Below, piece by piece: positions 1 through 11,063 of a DNA stretch of 64,000 nucleotides. Origin of the DNA: Muricea muricata (lineage: Eukaryota > Cnidaria > Anthozoa > Malacalcyonacea > Plexauridae); the NCBI GenBank assembly GCA_963855995.1, contig OY979717.1, positions 18,947,906 through 19,011,905 on the forward strand, written 5' to 3'. The notes below the pieces were generated by a model. The model worked only from the letters and a program-made list of their open reading frames with translations, searched no databases and was not told the DNA's origin. Both the position numbers and the translations under genes were made by a program. Numbering within the stretch: position 1 is the first letter of the stretch; each line of letters begins with the position of its first letter.

Positions 1-771
1 CCCAGCAAACATTGGTATGTAGCAAACTACTACTGCGCCAATGATATAGAACATCGTAATGGCGACCTTAAAATCGCCTTTTTCTGCATCAGCTGAATTT
101 CGGCTGTGTGTGCGTCCATCAGTACTTCCGAGCGAAACAAGCCTCTTTCGTCGTCGTCTTAGTTTTATAACGATGCTCCCACATGTATACGACGTTAGAG
201 TTATTGCAAAAAAAGTCATTAGTGTCAAAATCATAAAGTATACCTTGTAGCTCATACCAAGAAGAAGACTGCCGCTTAGGAGCAGTATGAACAACCATAA
301 ACTGAAAACTGCTCTTTTTATTTTTGACTTAGTAATCCAACGTCGGTGCTGGAACGGATGACAGATTGCTAAATATCGTTCAGGCGCGATAACTAAACTC
401 ACAGTCATCAACGACGTTCCCCCACAAAATTTCAAAGTCACGCTGGATAGCATGGCGAGGGAACATACAGGTTTAGCGCCAATAATATCTCGGAAAATTA
501 TTGCCATAAACAAAGGCTGAGCTACTAGTGCCACCAGGAGATCAGCAATAGCAAGTGTTATCAGCAGCATGTTCGGTATACTCTGAAGAGCGGAATTACG
601 AAAATATGCAGTGATTACAGTAATATTTCCAATAAATATAAACGCCAGCAAAAACGAGTTGATTGCTGCGACAGGAATATTAATTTCATAGTAGGATTCT
701 GCTGGTCCAAACTGATAGACTCTGTCTGGATGAACGCATGATATGACAATGGAAGCATCACTTGAATTCAT
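1..771 (-). CDS. Class A (rhodopsin-like) orphan GPCR, copy 1, C-terminal end cut by window edge
   Basis: Seven-transmembrane receptor of the rhodopsin family, nearly identical to the two complete copies at 8770-9819 and 14569-15618. Reading the minus strand from an ATG at 771 (MNSSDASIV, with an Asn-Ser-Ser glycosylation sequon), the frame is open for 257 codons to the window edge; about 77 C-terminal codons (part of TM6, TM7 and tail) lie outside. The 15 codons that precede this ATG in the other copies are out of frame here because of one extra T near 796, so the internal Met is the only usable start, and it may be the true start of all three. Residue differences from copy 2 include Val to Ala in TM1, and Leu to Ser and Ala to Gly in the third intracellular loop. 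Ligand unknown. Seen: open frame and motifs. Inferred: function. Confidence 0.85.
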   Translation of the reverse strand, partial: MNSSDASIVISCVHPDRVYQFGPAESYYEINIPVAAINSFLLAFIFIGNITVITAYFRNSALQSIPNMLLITLAIADLLVALVAQPLFMAIIFRDIIGAKPVCSLAMLSSVTLKFCGGTSLMTVSLVIAPERYLAICHPFQHRRWITKSKIKRAVFSLWLFILLLSGSLLLGMSYKVYFMILTLMTFFAITLTSYTCGSIVIKLRRRRKRLVSLGSTDGRTHSRNSADAEKGDFKVAITMFYIIGAVVVCYIPMFAG

Positions 772-1745
772 CGCCGTAGGGTTTGTCGCTAGCACATTGA
801 GTAAAGCCAGGTTTCAACAGAAGTAAATACTCATTCGAAAAAGTAAACTTTATTCCACGTCATAACGTTCAATATATTTAGTTTTTAGGCTTAGTTATTC
901 AATGCAAATCTCATTGTTCAATTGAGTCAGCTGTTTGTCGAAATTATTTTCTTTATTCACTTTAATTAATGCATTGTACTAATTGTAATATTACATCGAT
1001 TCGTGTTGAAAATCCTCGCTGATTCTTATCCTCCAGCACTGTTGATAGTATTCAACTGCTTGATGAGTTTAGCCGGCTTCTATTGCTCCTTCCCTCGACG
1101 CGTCTTTCTGAAAATTACACGAATTGAATACTTGACTGATAAACGGCCGAGTACTGAGTACAATTCGGCATCTCGGCATATCTTCGCTGTTTGGCGGATT
1201 AAAACTTTAATTTAATTGCTCGTTAGTAAACCAAAGAGGGAGAAAATACAGGAGAAAAACATAGAGCTGGAGAAAATGGAGTAGTGTACACATTTTTTTT
1301 ATGTCCGAATACGCGATTGTATGCTTAAAATATTTGCTATATGCCTATGAATTATTAGTTTAGACAGTTAAAGTGGTTTTGTGACGACAAATATGAATTA
1401 AGCAATTGAATTTTTCGTACATTCAGCTGCAAGAAGTCAAACGCACCTTGTTTTTTTAAAAATAGCCAGAAAATTGATCCTTTTCACAAGGTCTCGTTTC
1501 GTCAACTGTTATTAATGTGAACATTGACTTTCTCATGTAATGAGCCATTTTGTAACTTTTAAACCCAATAGTTGTTTAAACTTTAATTATTATGATAACG
1601 AATAACACTATATTGAATAATAAAAAACTGTGTCATAGTCAAGCAATATTAAGACGTCAATAACAATCCGAACTTATGATACAGTACAGTGTGTCCCAGA
1701 GAAAAGACGCGTTTAAAATGAGGCATAGGTTGTGTCGGTAAGTTA
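772..1745. repeat. Duplicated 5' flank of GPCR copy 1
   Basis: This flank, upstream of the minus-strand GPCR start, is repeated at about 9820-10465 and 15619-16480 with small indels. It presumably carries the receptor promoter and 5' UTR, but I see no convincing TATA box. No conserved open frame is present; the short plus-strand frame at 1003-1215 is not preserved between copies. Confidence 0.8.
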
Positions 1746-3062
1746 GTGTGGCATTTGTAAAACTTTTCATTGTATAAAGTCACTTTAAGGTGATGTTCAG
1801 ACCGTTCTGCGCATCAGGTTCTGCTCATATTTTTCAAAATATTGCAGCTCAAAACGTCAACAAGCGTTTGCTTGCCCACTTAATGTGATCTTTATACAGG
1901 AAACAATGGTTTATATTTTGTCAAGTACGTTAATTTTGAAAGGGGGAGGGAGATGGGGGGACCCTCAAAGCACATGAGTCGGAGGAGAAGAAGGCGCTAA
2001 TCATACTTCTATGCATCTAAGAGCAGTGTAAACTGAATTGCGAGGATGCAGCTCGACCTGATTCAGTTGAAGGTTTTCAACGGGCGCCTCTGGCACCCAC
2101 ATTATAATTCATATATGATTACGGAACTGTCACAGCTTCGATAGGTAAAGGCTATTCGTAATTTCTGTTCAACCCACTGTGTCAACATTCTCGGTGAGAC
2201 GAAACCCGAATTAGCTGGTGCGAACCTAGCTCACTGATCTAAAAACTATTACTGGATACAGCATTTTTTAGCATTCAGTCTGACAATTTTTACGATGAGA
2301 CGAGATTCTAAAATCGGAATCAAAATTTCAGCAAATCACACTCGACGTGTACCACCGTTATACTCAAGCAATAAAACATATTTTACTACGTCAATGACAC
2401 CACTGAAGGTTTGTGCATGATGGTCACTTCAATATGATGCCGGTCACTGGCTTTATTTATGCATGACAGAACCTCTATCCAGTTCTAGCTTTCAGATCAG
2501 TGACTTAAATCAGTGACCGAACTACTATTATAACATTGTATATAAGAGGCTGAAGTACTTACTATGGTCCATTAAAATTAATAATGTTGCAGGACTCGCA
2601 AAGCATATTTGAAGTTTGGGGGGGGGGGGCTACGTGAGAAATAAGACAAACATTTACCAGTTTCTTTATTAGTATAGGTAATCACGTGATCGCGAGTACA
2701 ATATTGCATCAATAGCACGAGTGATTTTTAAGAATTTTTCCAAGATTGGATGAGCCGCCGAAACGAGTCCAATTTGGCAAAATTTTCAAACATCACCAGT
2801 ACTGTTTATATCAAATTGTGCGAGAAACATTGCATGAATCTCTTAAAAGACTCAAAGTTTGAAAACCTTTATAAAGTTCTTTATCCATTTTAATGTGAAC
2901 ATTATATTTTCTCTTTCAACCAAAATTCAGCAGCTTTTCTTCGAGTTTTATCCAGCAATTTTGCCTTGATTATTCACGGGCATTACGGTTCCAGCATTTT
3001 CGGTAAAATCCCTAGCGTCTCACGCTCCTTGGTTAACTAAAGATTGTCATTATTATTCACAG
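1746..3062. other. Unassigned AT-rich intergenic stretch
   Basis: No coding region or recognised element was found. It holds a short G run near 2620 and scattered weak inverted repeats near 2400-2540. It has no counterpart in the other two repeat units: in unit 2 the homologous sequence jumps from the GPCR flank straight to the equivalent of position ~3143. Confidence 0.5.
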
Positions 3063-3224
3063 TCCTTCAGTACTGCAGATGATCTCCTTGATATTGCACT
3101 GGCTGGTCACTACAGCCACGGCGAAGATTCCAATTCCAAGTTTATGACTCACTTCTTGGATAAACTACCAGACTGGGTTGATCCGACCGCCTGGGTTAGC
3201 ACGTACGAAAAATATGCATTTTAA
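3063..3224 (+). CDS. Candidate terminal coding exon of an unidentified gene
   Basis: An open frame of 53 codons plus TAA begins right after a plausible 3' splice site (TTATTCACAG) and ends at 3222-3224. The translation is unusually protein-like (acidic and aromatic residues, e.g. FMTHFLDKLPDW at its centre, then DPTAWV and YEKYAF at the end) and has higher GC than its surroundings. I do not recognise the family and find no upstream exon in the window. Unit 2 of the tandem array keeps only the second half of this exon (10474-10530) with an internal deletion, so the exon was part of the duplicated segment and is decaying there. It could be the last exon of a gene now broken by the duplication, or chance. 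Confidence 0.4.
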   Translation, partial: SFSTADDLLDIALAGHYSHGEDSNSKFMTHFLDKLPDWVDPTAWVSTYEKYAF

Positions 3225-4980
3225 AAGAGTACTTCGTATATTTAATGCGTTATTCTAATTGTTCCGATTTTAAAATACTATGTAATGGGTCTTCTTTTAC
3301 AGAGGCTAAAATAAATTGATTACAGTTTGAAATTAACAAAAGACATAGTCAATTACCACGTTAACGTGTCTAGGCTGGTTCATTGCCCGAAAACTTAAAC
3401 AAACGTAGACATATTGGCCATGTGTCATTAAAAAACATTGGCAGTACAACAGTAGTTTTAGTCATTTGAAAGAACTTTAAATAATTAATAAAGACTTTTA
3501 CAACGTGTACTTCTCCCGCTGGGTTCTTGAGATATTTCGACTGAAACTTATGGGCCGTCCGCCATCTTAAATACATTGTCAAGCTCATAACCCGATGTCA
3601 CATATACTTAAAAGTGAAGAAAGTGAAAGAAGAAGAAGAAAAGAAGAAAATGAAGAAAGTGAAATGTTAACTGTTTCGTTCTGATCACTGTTTTTCAGTT
3701 GACGTAACATTCATATCCTTGATAATTTAGCTAAGATGGTAGACAGCTGCCTGCCTATAAGTTTTAGTAAAAATATCTCAAAAATCACACAAGGTATAAA
3801 AATTATCCGTTATTTAATTATCAGTTACTAGTTCCTTTCGAGTGAGTAAAATGAATTTTTAGTGCTCATGTTTTCGAATGGAATCTATAGTTGTATTTTG
3901 GAAGCAAACGAAATTAATTGTTATAAATTTAGCATGATGGCAATGAAATTAACTTTGCCTCCTTTAATAGCACTTTAAAATTGTTCATTAACCTCTTTTG
4001 CAGATTTTTGCGTCTCGCTTTTTCCGTGAAATTTGTAAGGTGGTAAATCACAAAAGGAAATTTTGCTGATTTGAGCGATTTGTTGTGTGGACATACTCGT
4101 TATTACTAAGCAATGCCCAGACATTTATCGATGCTATGTCCCATGGTTCAGGTTAGGTCAATGTCTACTCAAACATCAGCTTTAAAAATGATATATTTCA
4201 AGGACTTCATGAAATACCAATTCTGGTTGAGAATATTTTTCCAGTTATAAACTGTCTCGTATTGCTGTGCGACTGTGTACATGAATTGAAAATAGTTTGA
4301 ATAAGTTCATGATCTACATCTTTCAGTTGTTTCAACACAAATCAAATATCTTCACTTTTAACAGGACGCCACTATTTGCAACCAATGTTGTCATCAGGTA
4401 TGATTTCTCGGGTGCACCAGTGGACAGTGTGTGGGATTTCAAATAACGATCAAAGCATTTTTGTATGTTTAACACGATTTGCTTGATTCTCACGCATATA
4501 AGTGCAATACTTTTATATTTTCAAAAGAACGAAGCATTTTGTACAATATTTGTGATGACTCGAGTTTACATTCGCAAATTGGCTAGCATATCTTATGCCC
4601 GCCATAAATTCCCTTGAGCATATATCCTCTATAAAGGACAATATTTTCAAATTACCCAGGCATTCTTGTATATATGTTTATTGATATAATTTGGCTCTTA
4701 CTTTATATGTTTTGATGGCTCAAGTTTACATTCACAAACTGCTATATCTAAAATCATACATACCCTTCTAAACCTCATTAATAATTCATGAGAAAAACAT
4801 AAAGGAAATCATAGCCGTGACTAGAGTCTATATATGAGATAAAACACATGTCGATTTTCACAAATCTTTTGCTTCGATTTTCTCGGCTTATACAACATCT
4901 ATATTGAACATTTTTTTATATACAAACAGACAAGATGAGTATAAAATGAATCGATTTAGAAGTCATTTAAAACACTCGCA
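3225..4980. other. Unassigned AT-rich stretch with a degenerate foldback
   Basis: No gene was found. Around 3440-3830 there is a degenerate foldback-like pattern: a CCGCCATCTT motif near 3558 and its inverse near 3733, resembling the element at 10535-11059. A purine-rich GAAGAA tract occupies about 3610-3660. Confidence 0.4.
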
Positions 4981-4984
4981 ATTC

Positions 4985-5043
4985 GCGCTTTATCAGATAT
5001 ACAACGCTCGGCTTCGCCTCGCGTTGTATATCTGATAAAGCAC
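4985..5043. repeat. Near-perfect hairpin, ~21-bp arms
   Basis: Arms reading GCTTTATCAGATATACAACG and its complement face each other across a short GC-richer loop centred near 5014. The sequence after the palindrome continues into an AT-rich segment that is repeated, in diverged form, at 5280-5340. Confidence 0.85.
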
Positions 5044-5753
5044 TCCTGAGCGTGTTTTAAATATTACTTAAAAAATTATCAATGATAAATTGATAATAAT
5101 TCCTGAGCAAAACAAAAAGGAAATCACAGCCGTTGCAGTGTCTTTATACGTGATAAAAGCACTCAATCATGTGTTTTCACAAAACTTTTGCCGGCCTCGA
5201 ATTTCTCGGCTTATACAACATCTACTTTGAAAATTCTTTCGCAAGCAAGCTGACAAAATGGGTATAAAATCGACCGTTTTTGAAGCTATTTAAAATACTC
5301 GCAATTCGTGCTTTATCAGAAATAAAAATAAAGCACTCCTGCTCGTATATTAAATAGCACATATCGTATATCTTTTATCTTGGACTGTCTGGGACAATAT
5401 TTTCAAAGAACCCGCAGGCTTTCATGTGTAATTATGTTTATTAATATAATTTGTCTTATTCCCACGCCTAAGTGTAGGTAGGACTTTATCTTCTGAAGAA
5501 CGAAGCCTATACTTATTTATGTCACAAATTGCGATATCAAATATTATAAATGCCCATATGATAAACATATCTTTCATCTGCAGTCTTGGACAATATTTTA
5601 AAAGAACCTCGCATACTCGCATGTATGGTCACATGTTTATTAAAATAATATGATTATTGGTTTTCTTCACACGCCCAAGTGTAAGACTTGCGCCCGGATC
5701 TTTTATCGAGGACAATATTTTCAAAGAACGAAGCATTCTTGTATTAGTTGTAT

Positions 5754-6043
5754 GTTAGAGTTAAATACCGAGAAGGAGGGATGTATGTCATATACAACCC
5801 CCGAGGACGCGCAGCGTCCGAGGGCTGTATATGAGATACATCCCGACTTTCGAGGTATTTAACTAACTTAATTTATTTTTGAAGAGGTTTTCTCAGAGTC
5901 TTTTGACTTTAAACAATTTAAGTCGAGATTCGTCGAGATTTTTTCCACAACTTTGATCTAATTATTTATTCAAGGTAAATAACCTATATACAACCCGCGG
6001 TACATCAAAGAAAACCGACTCAAAAATAAATTAAATGCATTTA
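5754..6043. mobile_element. Nested foldback insertion absent from unit 3
   Basis: Extra DNA relative to the paralogous sequence at 11690-11705. It contains a large hairpin (5761-5864; arms begin GTTAAATACCGAGAA and end with its complement; the GC-rich core is around 5800-5822) and a second inverted pair (TTAATTTATTTTTGA near 5868, complement near 6020-6034). The presence/absence difference between two young paralogous blocks marks it as a recent insertion or a recent loss. Confidence 0.7.
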
Positions 6044-6064
6044 AAGCCCCTTGCAGACGAGCAG

Positions 6065-6245
6065 GTTTTTTATAACAAGTTTTTTATGACATGTTTACTT
6101 TGCCAAGTGTACGTGTGTATGCACAACAATTTCAAACAGACGAGCACGTTTTCTAAACATGACCGACAAGGTTTTTTATGACAAGTTTACTTTGCCCATT
6201 TTACGTGTGTGCACAACAATTTTTTATGACAGGTTTGTCCTTGAC
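6065..6245. repeat. ~90-bp tandem repeat, two units
   Basis: Units share TTTACTTTGCC, a TACGTGTG block, GCACAACAATTT and CAGACGAGCA. Unit 2 of the duplication holds two copies; the paralogous tract at 11745-11990 holds three. Confidence 0.75.
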
Positions 6246-6724
6246 AAGTCTAAATTCTGAGTCGGTACATAATTATACAGAATTACTAATGTATACAGCT
6301 AACTCAGCTAATGCACAATACACCGCTGACCAACGTATTATTAACTATTGAGCTCAATTTACTTTGAGAAGTTAACCGTACGAACGGTTTTTGCTTTGTC
6401 CATTGTCTCTATGACAAGTGTACTTGTTGAAAGCTATATTTTGAACAAGTGATCATGCCATAGAAAACAATTGCAAAGTGGATGGTGCAGGCGAGAAAAT
6501 AAAACTTCATGCCACATAAAAACTTGCTCATCATAGAAAATTGACTAAATGTGGTACTATGTTTTGCTTTCTCTGTGGTCCAATCTTCTAAATTTCAATC
6601 ATTGTTCGGGGGTTTTTCTCTAATCCAACGGTAATACCGTTCGTTGAGGTAACAAATTTTAGATAATGTACTGTACACAAGCTAAATTCGCCAAATTGAC
6701 CTAAATCCGTCTCGAAGGATCATG

Positions 6725-7440
6725 CAAATGTAGATAGATAGGTAGATAGATAATCCGTTTATTAAAACCATCTGGCAGCCATAAGGCTGAATTACATGAT
6801 TTGTATACAGTATAATATTGTACAACAGTATAAGTACTAAACTAAATATTATAATATCACCAATGGTTCGGTCTTAGGATACTATTTACAAGCTGTTTTT
6901 GATATTTACAAATTCAAAAGACTTATTATAAATGTGTCTCTAAACCTATTGGTACGATATTTTGGAATGTTTGGATGCATTAATAATTGTTGATATAGGC
7001 TTCGCTAGGATTGCTGCAAATTTCCGCAAGACCCAATTGGGCAAGCTATCTGGGCCACCAGACTTCTCTGGTTTAACACTGTTTAAAAATACAAAAACAT
7101 CTTCCTCAGACAAAGAAATTGGAATATCGTTTTCGGTCGGGGTAAAGATATTAGCAGGTAAAGGCTGGTAGTCACGCATAGGTTCCAGGTTACAAAGTGA
7201 GTCAAGATCTTGTGTATCCTTTTCTAGATTTGCAAATATGTCACTCGTCGAGGTTACTTGATGACCACAGAGACGTTTTACCTCTCTCCACCAATCTTTG
7301 AGTTTGTTGTATTTAAGATCCTTCACTTTAGCTTCATAATATAATTTTCGACAAATTTTCCTAGCACGATTTACCTTATTCCGTAACTGTTTATACAAAG
7401 TGTGGTTGTTTTGTGCAAAAGCCTCCTGTCTTTTTTAATC
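6725..7440 (-). mobile_element. Internally deleted CR1/L2-like non-LTR retrotransposon fragment
   Basis: Minus-strand reading 7398-6946 gives 150 residues. They begin with the basic linker between endonuclease and reverse transcriptase (KQLRNKVNRARK, then DWWREVKRLCG) and continue into the start of the reverse transcriptase (VKPEKSGGPDSLPNWVLRK, the usual K-x-GPDxxPxxxLK region). Frame and homology then stop and the sequence runs into a 3' UTR ending with AATAAA and a TATC/TACC microsatellite tail (complement at 6733-6753). The catalytic RT domain is therefore missing. A frameshift near 7430 breaks the N-terminal side. The same deleted copy sits at 12480-13220, so it predates the segmental duplication. 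Family assignment (CR1/L2/Rex-like) is inferred from the motif and tail type. Confidence 0.85.
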
Positions 7441-8064
7441 AAACATTTCAGATTACTGTTCATCTATGGTTGATCATTATGACGAACTTTTACAGCCTTT
7501 AATGGCGCTGGAGTGTCCAGTCCACAATTTATAATGTCCGTGAAATTACTCAAATTTTGGTTACAAGACTGACTTGAATTAACTAAAAATCCCATGGAAC
7601 TTCACATAAAAATCATCCAAGACGATGGATGCTACTGGGCCAATGTGAAGAATATATTCACTATTGTAAGCAAAACACATGTGTTTTATTTTCCTGAATT
7701 GAATCTTTTGTACCATTAATAAAGAATTACATAGAGTCTGAGTTATATAGAAGAAAAATACATTACTGCTAATAAACCCTTATGCGACAAATCGGGTTTC
7801 GTAAAACGTTGTGATGGATAAGCATGTAATAACTGCTACAACCAATGCTTATCATGATAGCGGTATTAGAAATGGACTTCCAGTGTCATCTATAGACAAT
7901 TGTAAAATGTGGAAGATTAAACTCGACTGCATAGAGAAGCTTTTCTTAAAAGGTGCCTATAACTTTAAACAGTACTGTAGTTAAAGTGCCTATGACGCTA
8001 AATTTTGCCTTACATGATTACGCTGCAAAGATCACTTAAAATTACAATGTGACTTTCTTTGTTA
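7441..8064. other. Unassigned stretch of the duplicated unit
   Basis: Present in both complete units with only point differences. No conserved coding frame or recognised element was seen. Confidence 0.5.
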
Positions 8065-8243
8065 TTAAGGCGGATTTCCATTCAGTGCAAAATGTCGCGT
8101 GATCGATTTTTAGCGAGCGCTCTCTTTTGAAATGTGTGAAGTCAACCACAGCTAATGAGATTCGCTTGACTGTTTGTAATTCAAAAGAAAGCACTAAAAG
8201 TCGATCGCGCGACATTTTGCACTGAATGAAAATCGCGCCTTAA
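8065..8243. mobile_element. 171-bp MITE flanked by TTAA
   Basis: Inverted termini (TTCAGTGCAAAATGTCGCG and complement) enclose a short core, and both ends abut TTAA (8065-8068 and 8240-8243). A TTAA target duplication is typical of piggyBac-type transposition. The paralogue lies at 13821-13999. It is non-coding and non-autonomous. Confidence 0.8.
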
Positions 8244-8769
8244 CGCTGTCTCTTGTCGAGATAATTATTCATGCAGCTTTATTAGTACGCAAATAACACA
8301 ATGGGACAGGTGACACCACACTGCATTATGACTTTCGAACAAGCTTCTTTTATTTAGAAGTAGTAAAACTATTGTGCGTAAATGCGGAGGCCTATAATGA
8401 TTATCATAGTTTATGTGCAGTTTCAGGTATTTTCTATTGCTCTGCTGCAGAATAAGAGGCCTCTGCCCTCACAGGCACTCATTATACAGTTTGATGTCAA
8501 TTGCACAAATTTCTCAAAATAAGTTCTATTGTGATTTTATCTGATCACGACTGATCTTTGCCATGTAATCAAGATTAAAACGTTTGGTAACATTTCGCGT
8601 CACAGGCACTTAGTTTTCGGCAAGACTGCCACTAGGAACACGGGATGCGTGCATTTGGGCTATAAGATTTAGTCAAAATTTGCGCTAGGAAGAGAAATGG
8701 GAATACGTCACCTCCCTCGATCCACATACATGGGATTTTAAAGTGAATTGTTTTGTTGCTCAAATAACT
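8244..8769. other. 3' flank of GPCR copy 2
   Basis: Downstream of the minus-strand receptor stop codon and shared with unit 3. Unit 3 has an additional ~39 bp near 14259-14297. Probably contains the GPCR 3' UTR; nothing else recognised. Confidence 0.4.
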
Positions 8770-9819
8770 CTAAGTGTTCGACATGTAATCGAGAGAAATC
8801 GCGTAACTGCTAGAAGCGCCAGAATTGCAATCAGTTGATTGAGATTTGCTAATCTTTCGTATCGCACGTTTGAACCTCTTGTTCCGTAAGCAATATATGA
8901 CTGGGTTCAAAAAACTGTTGAAAAATACCAAAGTCATCGCAATCGGGTAAAAGTATTTCAGGTAAAGTTTATCCCTTCTTCCCACCACTTGCACATACAC
9001 GATCCCAGCAAACATTGGTATGTAGCAAACTACAACTGCGCCAATGATATAGAACATCGAAATGGCGACCTTAAAATCGCCTTTTTCTGCATCAGCTAAA
9101 TTTCGGCTGTGTGTGCGTGCATCAGTACTTCCGAGCGAAACAAGCCTCTTTCGTCGTCGTCTTAGTTTTATAACGATGCTCCCACATGTATACGACGTTA
9201 GAGTTATTGCAAAAAAAGTCATTAGTGTCAAAATCATAAAGTATACCTTGTAGCTCATACCAAGAAGAAGACTGCCGCTTAGGATCAGTATGAACAACCA
9301 TAAACTGAAAACTGCTCTTTTTATTTTTGACTTAGTAATCCAACGTCGGTGCTGGAACGGATGACAGATTGCTAAATATCGTTCAGGCGCGATAACTAAA
9401 CTTACAGTCATCAACGACGTTCCCCCACAAAATTTCAAAGTGACGCTGGATAGCATGCCGAGGGAACATACAGGTTTAGCGCCAATGACATCTCGGAAAA
9501 TTATTGCCATAAACAGAGGCTGAGCTACTAGTGCCACCAGGAGATCAGCAATAGCAAGTGTTATCAGCAGCATGTTCGGTATACTCTGAAGAGCGGAATT
9601 ACGAAAATATGCAGTGATTACAGTAATATTTCCAATAAATATAAACGCCAGCAAAAACCAGTTGATTACTGCGACAGGGATATTAATTTCATAGTAGGAT
9701 TCTGCTGGTCCAAACTGATAGACTCTGTCTGGATGAACACATGATATGACAATGGAAGCATCACTTGAATTCATCGCCGTAGGGTTTGTCGCTAGCACAT
9801 GAGTAAAGCCAGGTTTCAA
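8770..9819 (-). CDS. Class A (rhodopsin-like) orphan GPCR, copy 2
   Basis: Complete single-exon receptor of 349 codons. Visible family marks: Gly-Asn in TM1 (FIGNITVITAY), LAIADLLVAL in TM2, a conserved Cys before TM3 (KPVCSL), an ERY form of the DRY motif at the end of TM3 (APERYLAICHP), Trp in TM4, a basic third intracellular loop (KLRRRRKRL), VVCYIP in TM6, NPVIY in TM7 followed by a basic helix-8 region, and a Ser-rich cytoplasmic tail. An Asn-Ser-Ser sequon lies in the extracellular N-terminus. The plasma membrane is the expected location and heterotrimeric G-protein coupling the expected role. The ligand is unknown: residues do not place it in a named receptor subfamily with confidence, although melanocortin/adenosine-like cnidarian orphans are the nearest in style. 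Met1 or Met16 could start translation; Met16 is the one conserved in copy 1. Confidence 0.92.
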   Translation of the reverse strand: MKPGFTHVLATNPTAMNSSDASIVISCVHPDRVYQFGPAESYYEINIPVAVINWFLLAFIFIGNITVITAYFRNSALQSIPNMLLITLAIADLLVALVAQPLFMAIIFRDVIGAKPVCSLGMLSSVTLKFCGGTSLMTVSLVIAPERYLAICHPFQHRRWITKSKIKRAVFSLWLFILILSGSLLLGMSYKVYFMILTLMTFFAITLTSYTCGSIVIKLRRRRKRLVSLGSTDARTHSRNLADAEKGDFKVAISMFYIIGAVVVCYIPMFAGIVYVQVVGRRDKLYLKYFYPIAMTLVFFNSFLNPVIYCLRNKRFKRAIRKISKSQSTDCNSGASSSYAISLDYMSNT

Positions 9820-10465
9820 CAGAGGTAAATACTCATTCGAAAAAGTAAACCGCTTTATTCAACGTCATAACGTTCAATATATTTAGTTTTAGGCCTAGTT
9901 ATTCAATGCAAATGTTGTTGTTCAAATGAGTCAGCTGTTTGTCGAAATTATTTTCTTTATTCACTTTAATTAATGCATTGTACTAATTGTAATATTACAT
10001 CGATTCGTGTTGAAAATCCTCGCTGATTCTTGTCCTCCAGAACTGTTGATAGTATTCAACTGCTTGATGAGTTCAGCCGGCTTCTATTGCTCCTTCCCTC
10101 GATGCGTCTCTGAAAATTACACAAATTTAATACTTGACTGATAAACGGCCGAGTACTGAGTTCAATTCGGCATGTCGGCATATCTTCGCTTTTTGGCGGA
10201 TTAAAACTTTAATTCAATTGTTCGTTAGTAAACCAAAGAGGGAGAAAATACAGGAGAAAAACAGTATTTAGAACTGGAGAAAATGGAGTAGTGTACACAT
10301 TTTTTTTATATCCGAATACGCGATTGTATGCTTAAAAAATTTGCTATATGCCTATGAATTATTAGTTTAGACAGCTAAAGTGGTTTTGCGACGACAGATA
10401 TAAATTAAGCAATTGAATTTTTCGTACATTCAGCTGCAAGAAGTTAAACGCACCTTGTTTTATTT
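9820..10465. repeat. Duplicated 5' flank of GPCR copy 2
   Basis: Homologous to 772-1500 and 15619-16200. Homology ends abruptly near 10465, where this unit joins sequence equivalent to ~3143 of the first unit, implying a ~1.7 kb deletion relative to unit 1. Confidence 0.75.
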
Positions 10466-10530
10466 TAAAATTGACATGACTCACTTCTTGGATAAACTAC
10501 CAGACTGGGCACAACCGAAAAATATACATT

Positions 10531-11063
10531 TTAAAGGAAATGGCAACAAAAATTTTTATTGTCTCATTTGAAAGAGACTCTAAAAGTAATATATAAACGT
10601 GTTTTACAAAGTTTTTATATCTGTTTTACTTTGGGAGATATTTTCACCTAAATAATTGAACTGTCCGCCATCTTGGATTAATTTTTAACCTCATTAACAA
10701 TGTTTTGGTGACGTCACAACAGGGATAAGCTATTCAAAGCTTCTCCTAAATATCTACCAGCAATCAAAATTTTAATATTGTTTCAAATCTTTTCAGTCCG
10801 TGCTGAAATCCGAAACACTCACATTGTGTGTGGCTATTGGAGAAGATTAATCATTGGGTCGTAAGAAAAAAAATTGCGTGACCCCAGTTGTGACGTATCA
10901 TGCATATCTACAAATATCCAAGATAGCAGACAACTAAAGATTTCAAGTCAAAATATCTCACCAAATAAGGCAGATATAAAAGTTCTGTAACAGACTTCTA
11001 TATATTGTTTTGGAGTCTCTTTCAAACAAGCCGATAAAAAATTTTGTTGCCATTTCCCTTTAA
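10531..11063. mobile_element. 525-bp inverted-repeat element flanked by TTAA
   Basis: The element occupies 10535-11059 between TTAA duplicates (10531-10534, 11060-11063). Termini read AGGAAATGGCAACAAAA and complement with one extra G at the right end; the inverted arms extend well over 100 bp and are diverged. A CCGCCATCTTGG motif (10669) and an inverse CCAAGATAGCAG (10918) sit symmetrically inside. No transposase frame. A piggyBac-type TTAA target is the simplest reading. It sits where unit 1 has the stop codon of the 3063-3224 exon, at the junction of a ~1.9 kb deletion. Confidence 0.8.

Larger units (their letters stand above)
5095..10465. repeat. Tandem segmental duplication, unit 2
   Basis: This block aligns with 11064-16460. 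It contains, in order: AT-rich palindromic DNA, a ~90-bp tandem repeat, a LINE fragment, a TTAA-flanked MITE, GPCR copy 2 and its 5' flank. Offsets between units are 5755 at the LINE and 5799 at the GPCR. The main difference is a ~290-bp insertion here (about 5754-6043). GPCR copy 1 lies 9003 bp before copy 2. Confidence 0.9.

Noticed and set aside
9062-9253. Plus-strand 63-codon frame repeated in all three GPCR copies
   Set aside because: It is the antisense shadow of the receptor's third intracellular loop and TM5; its conservation follows from the GPCR.
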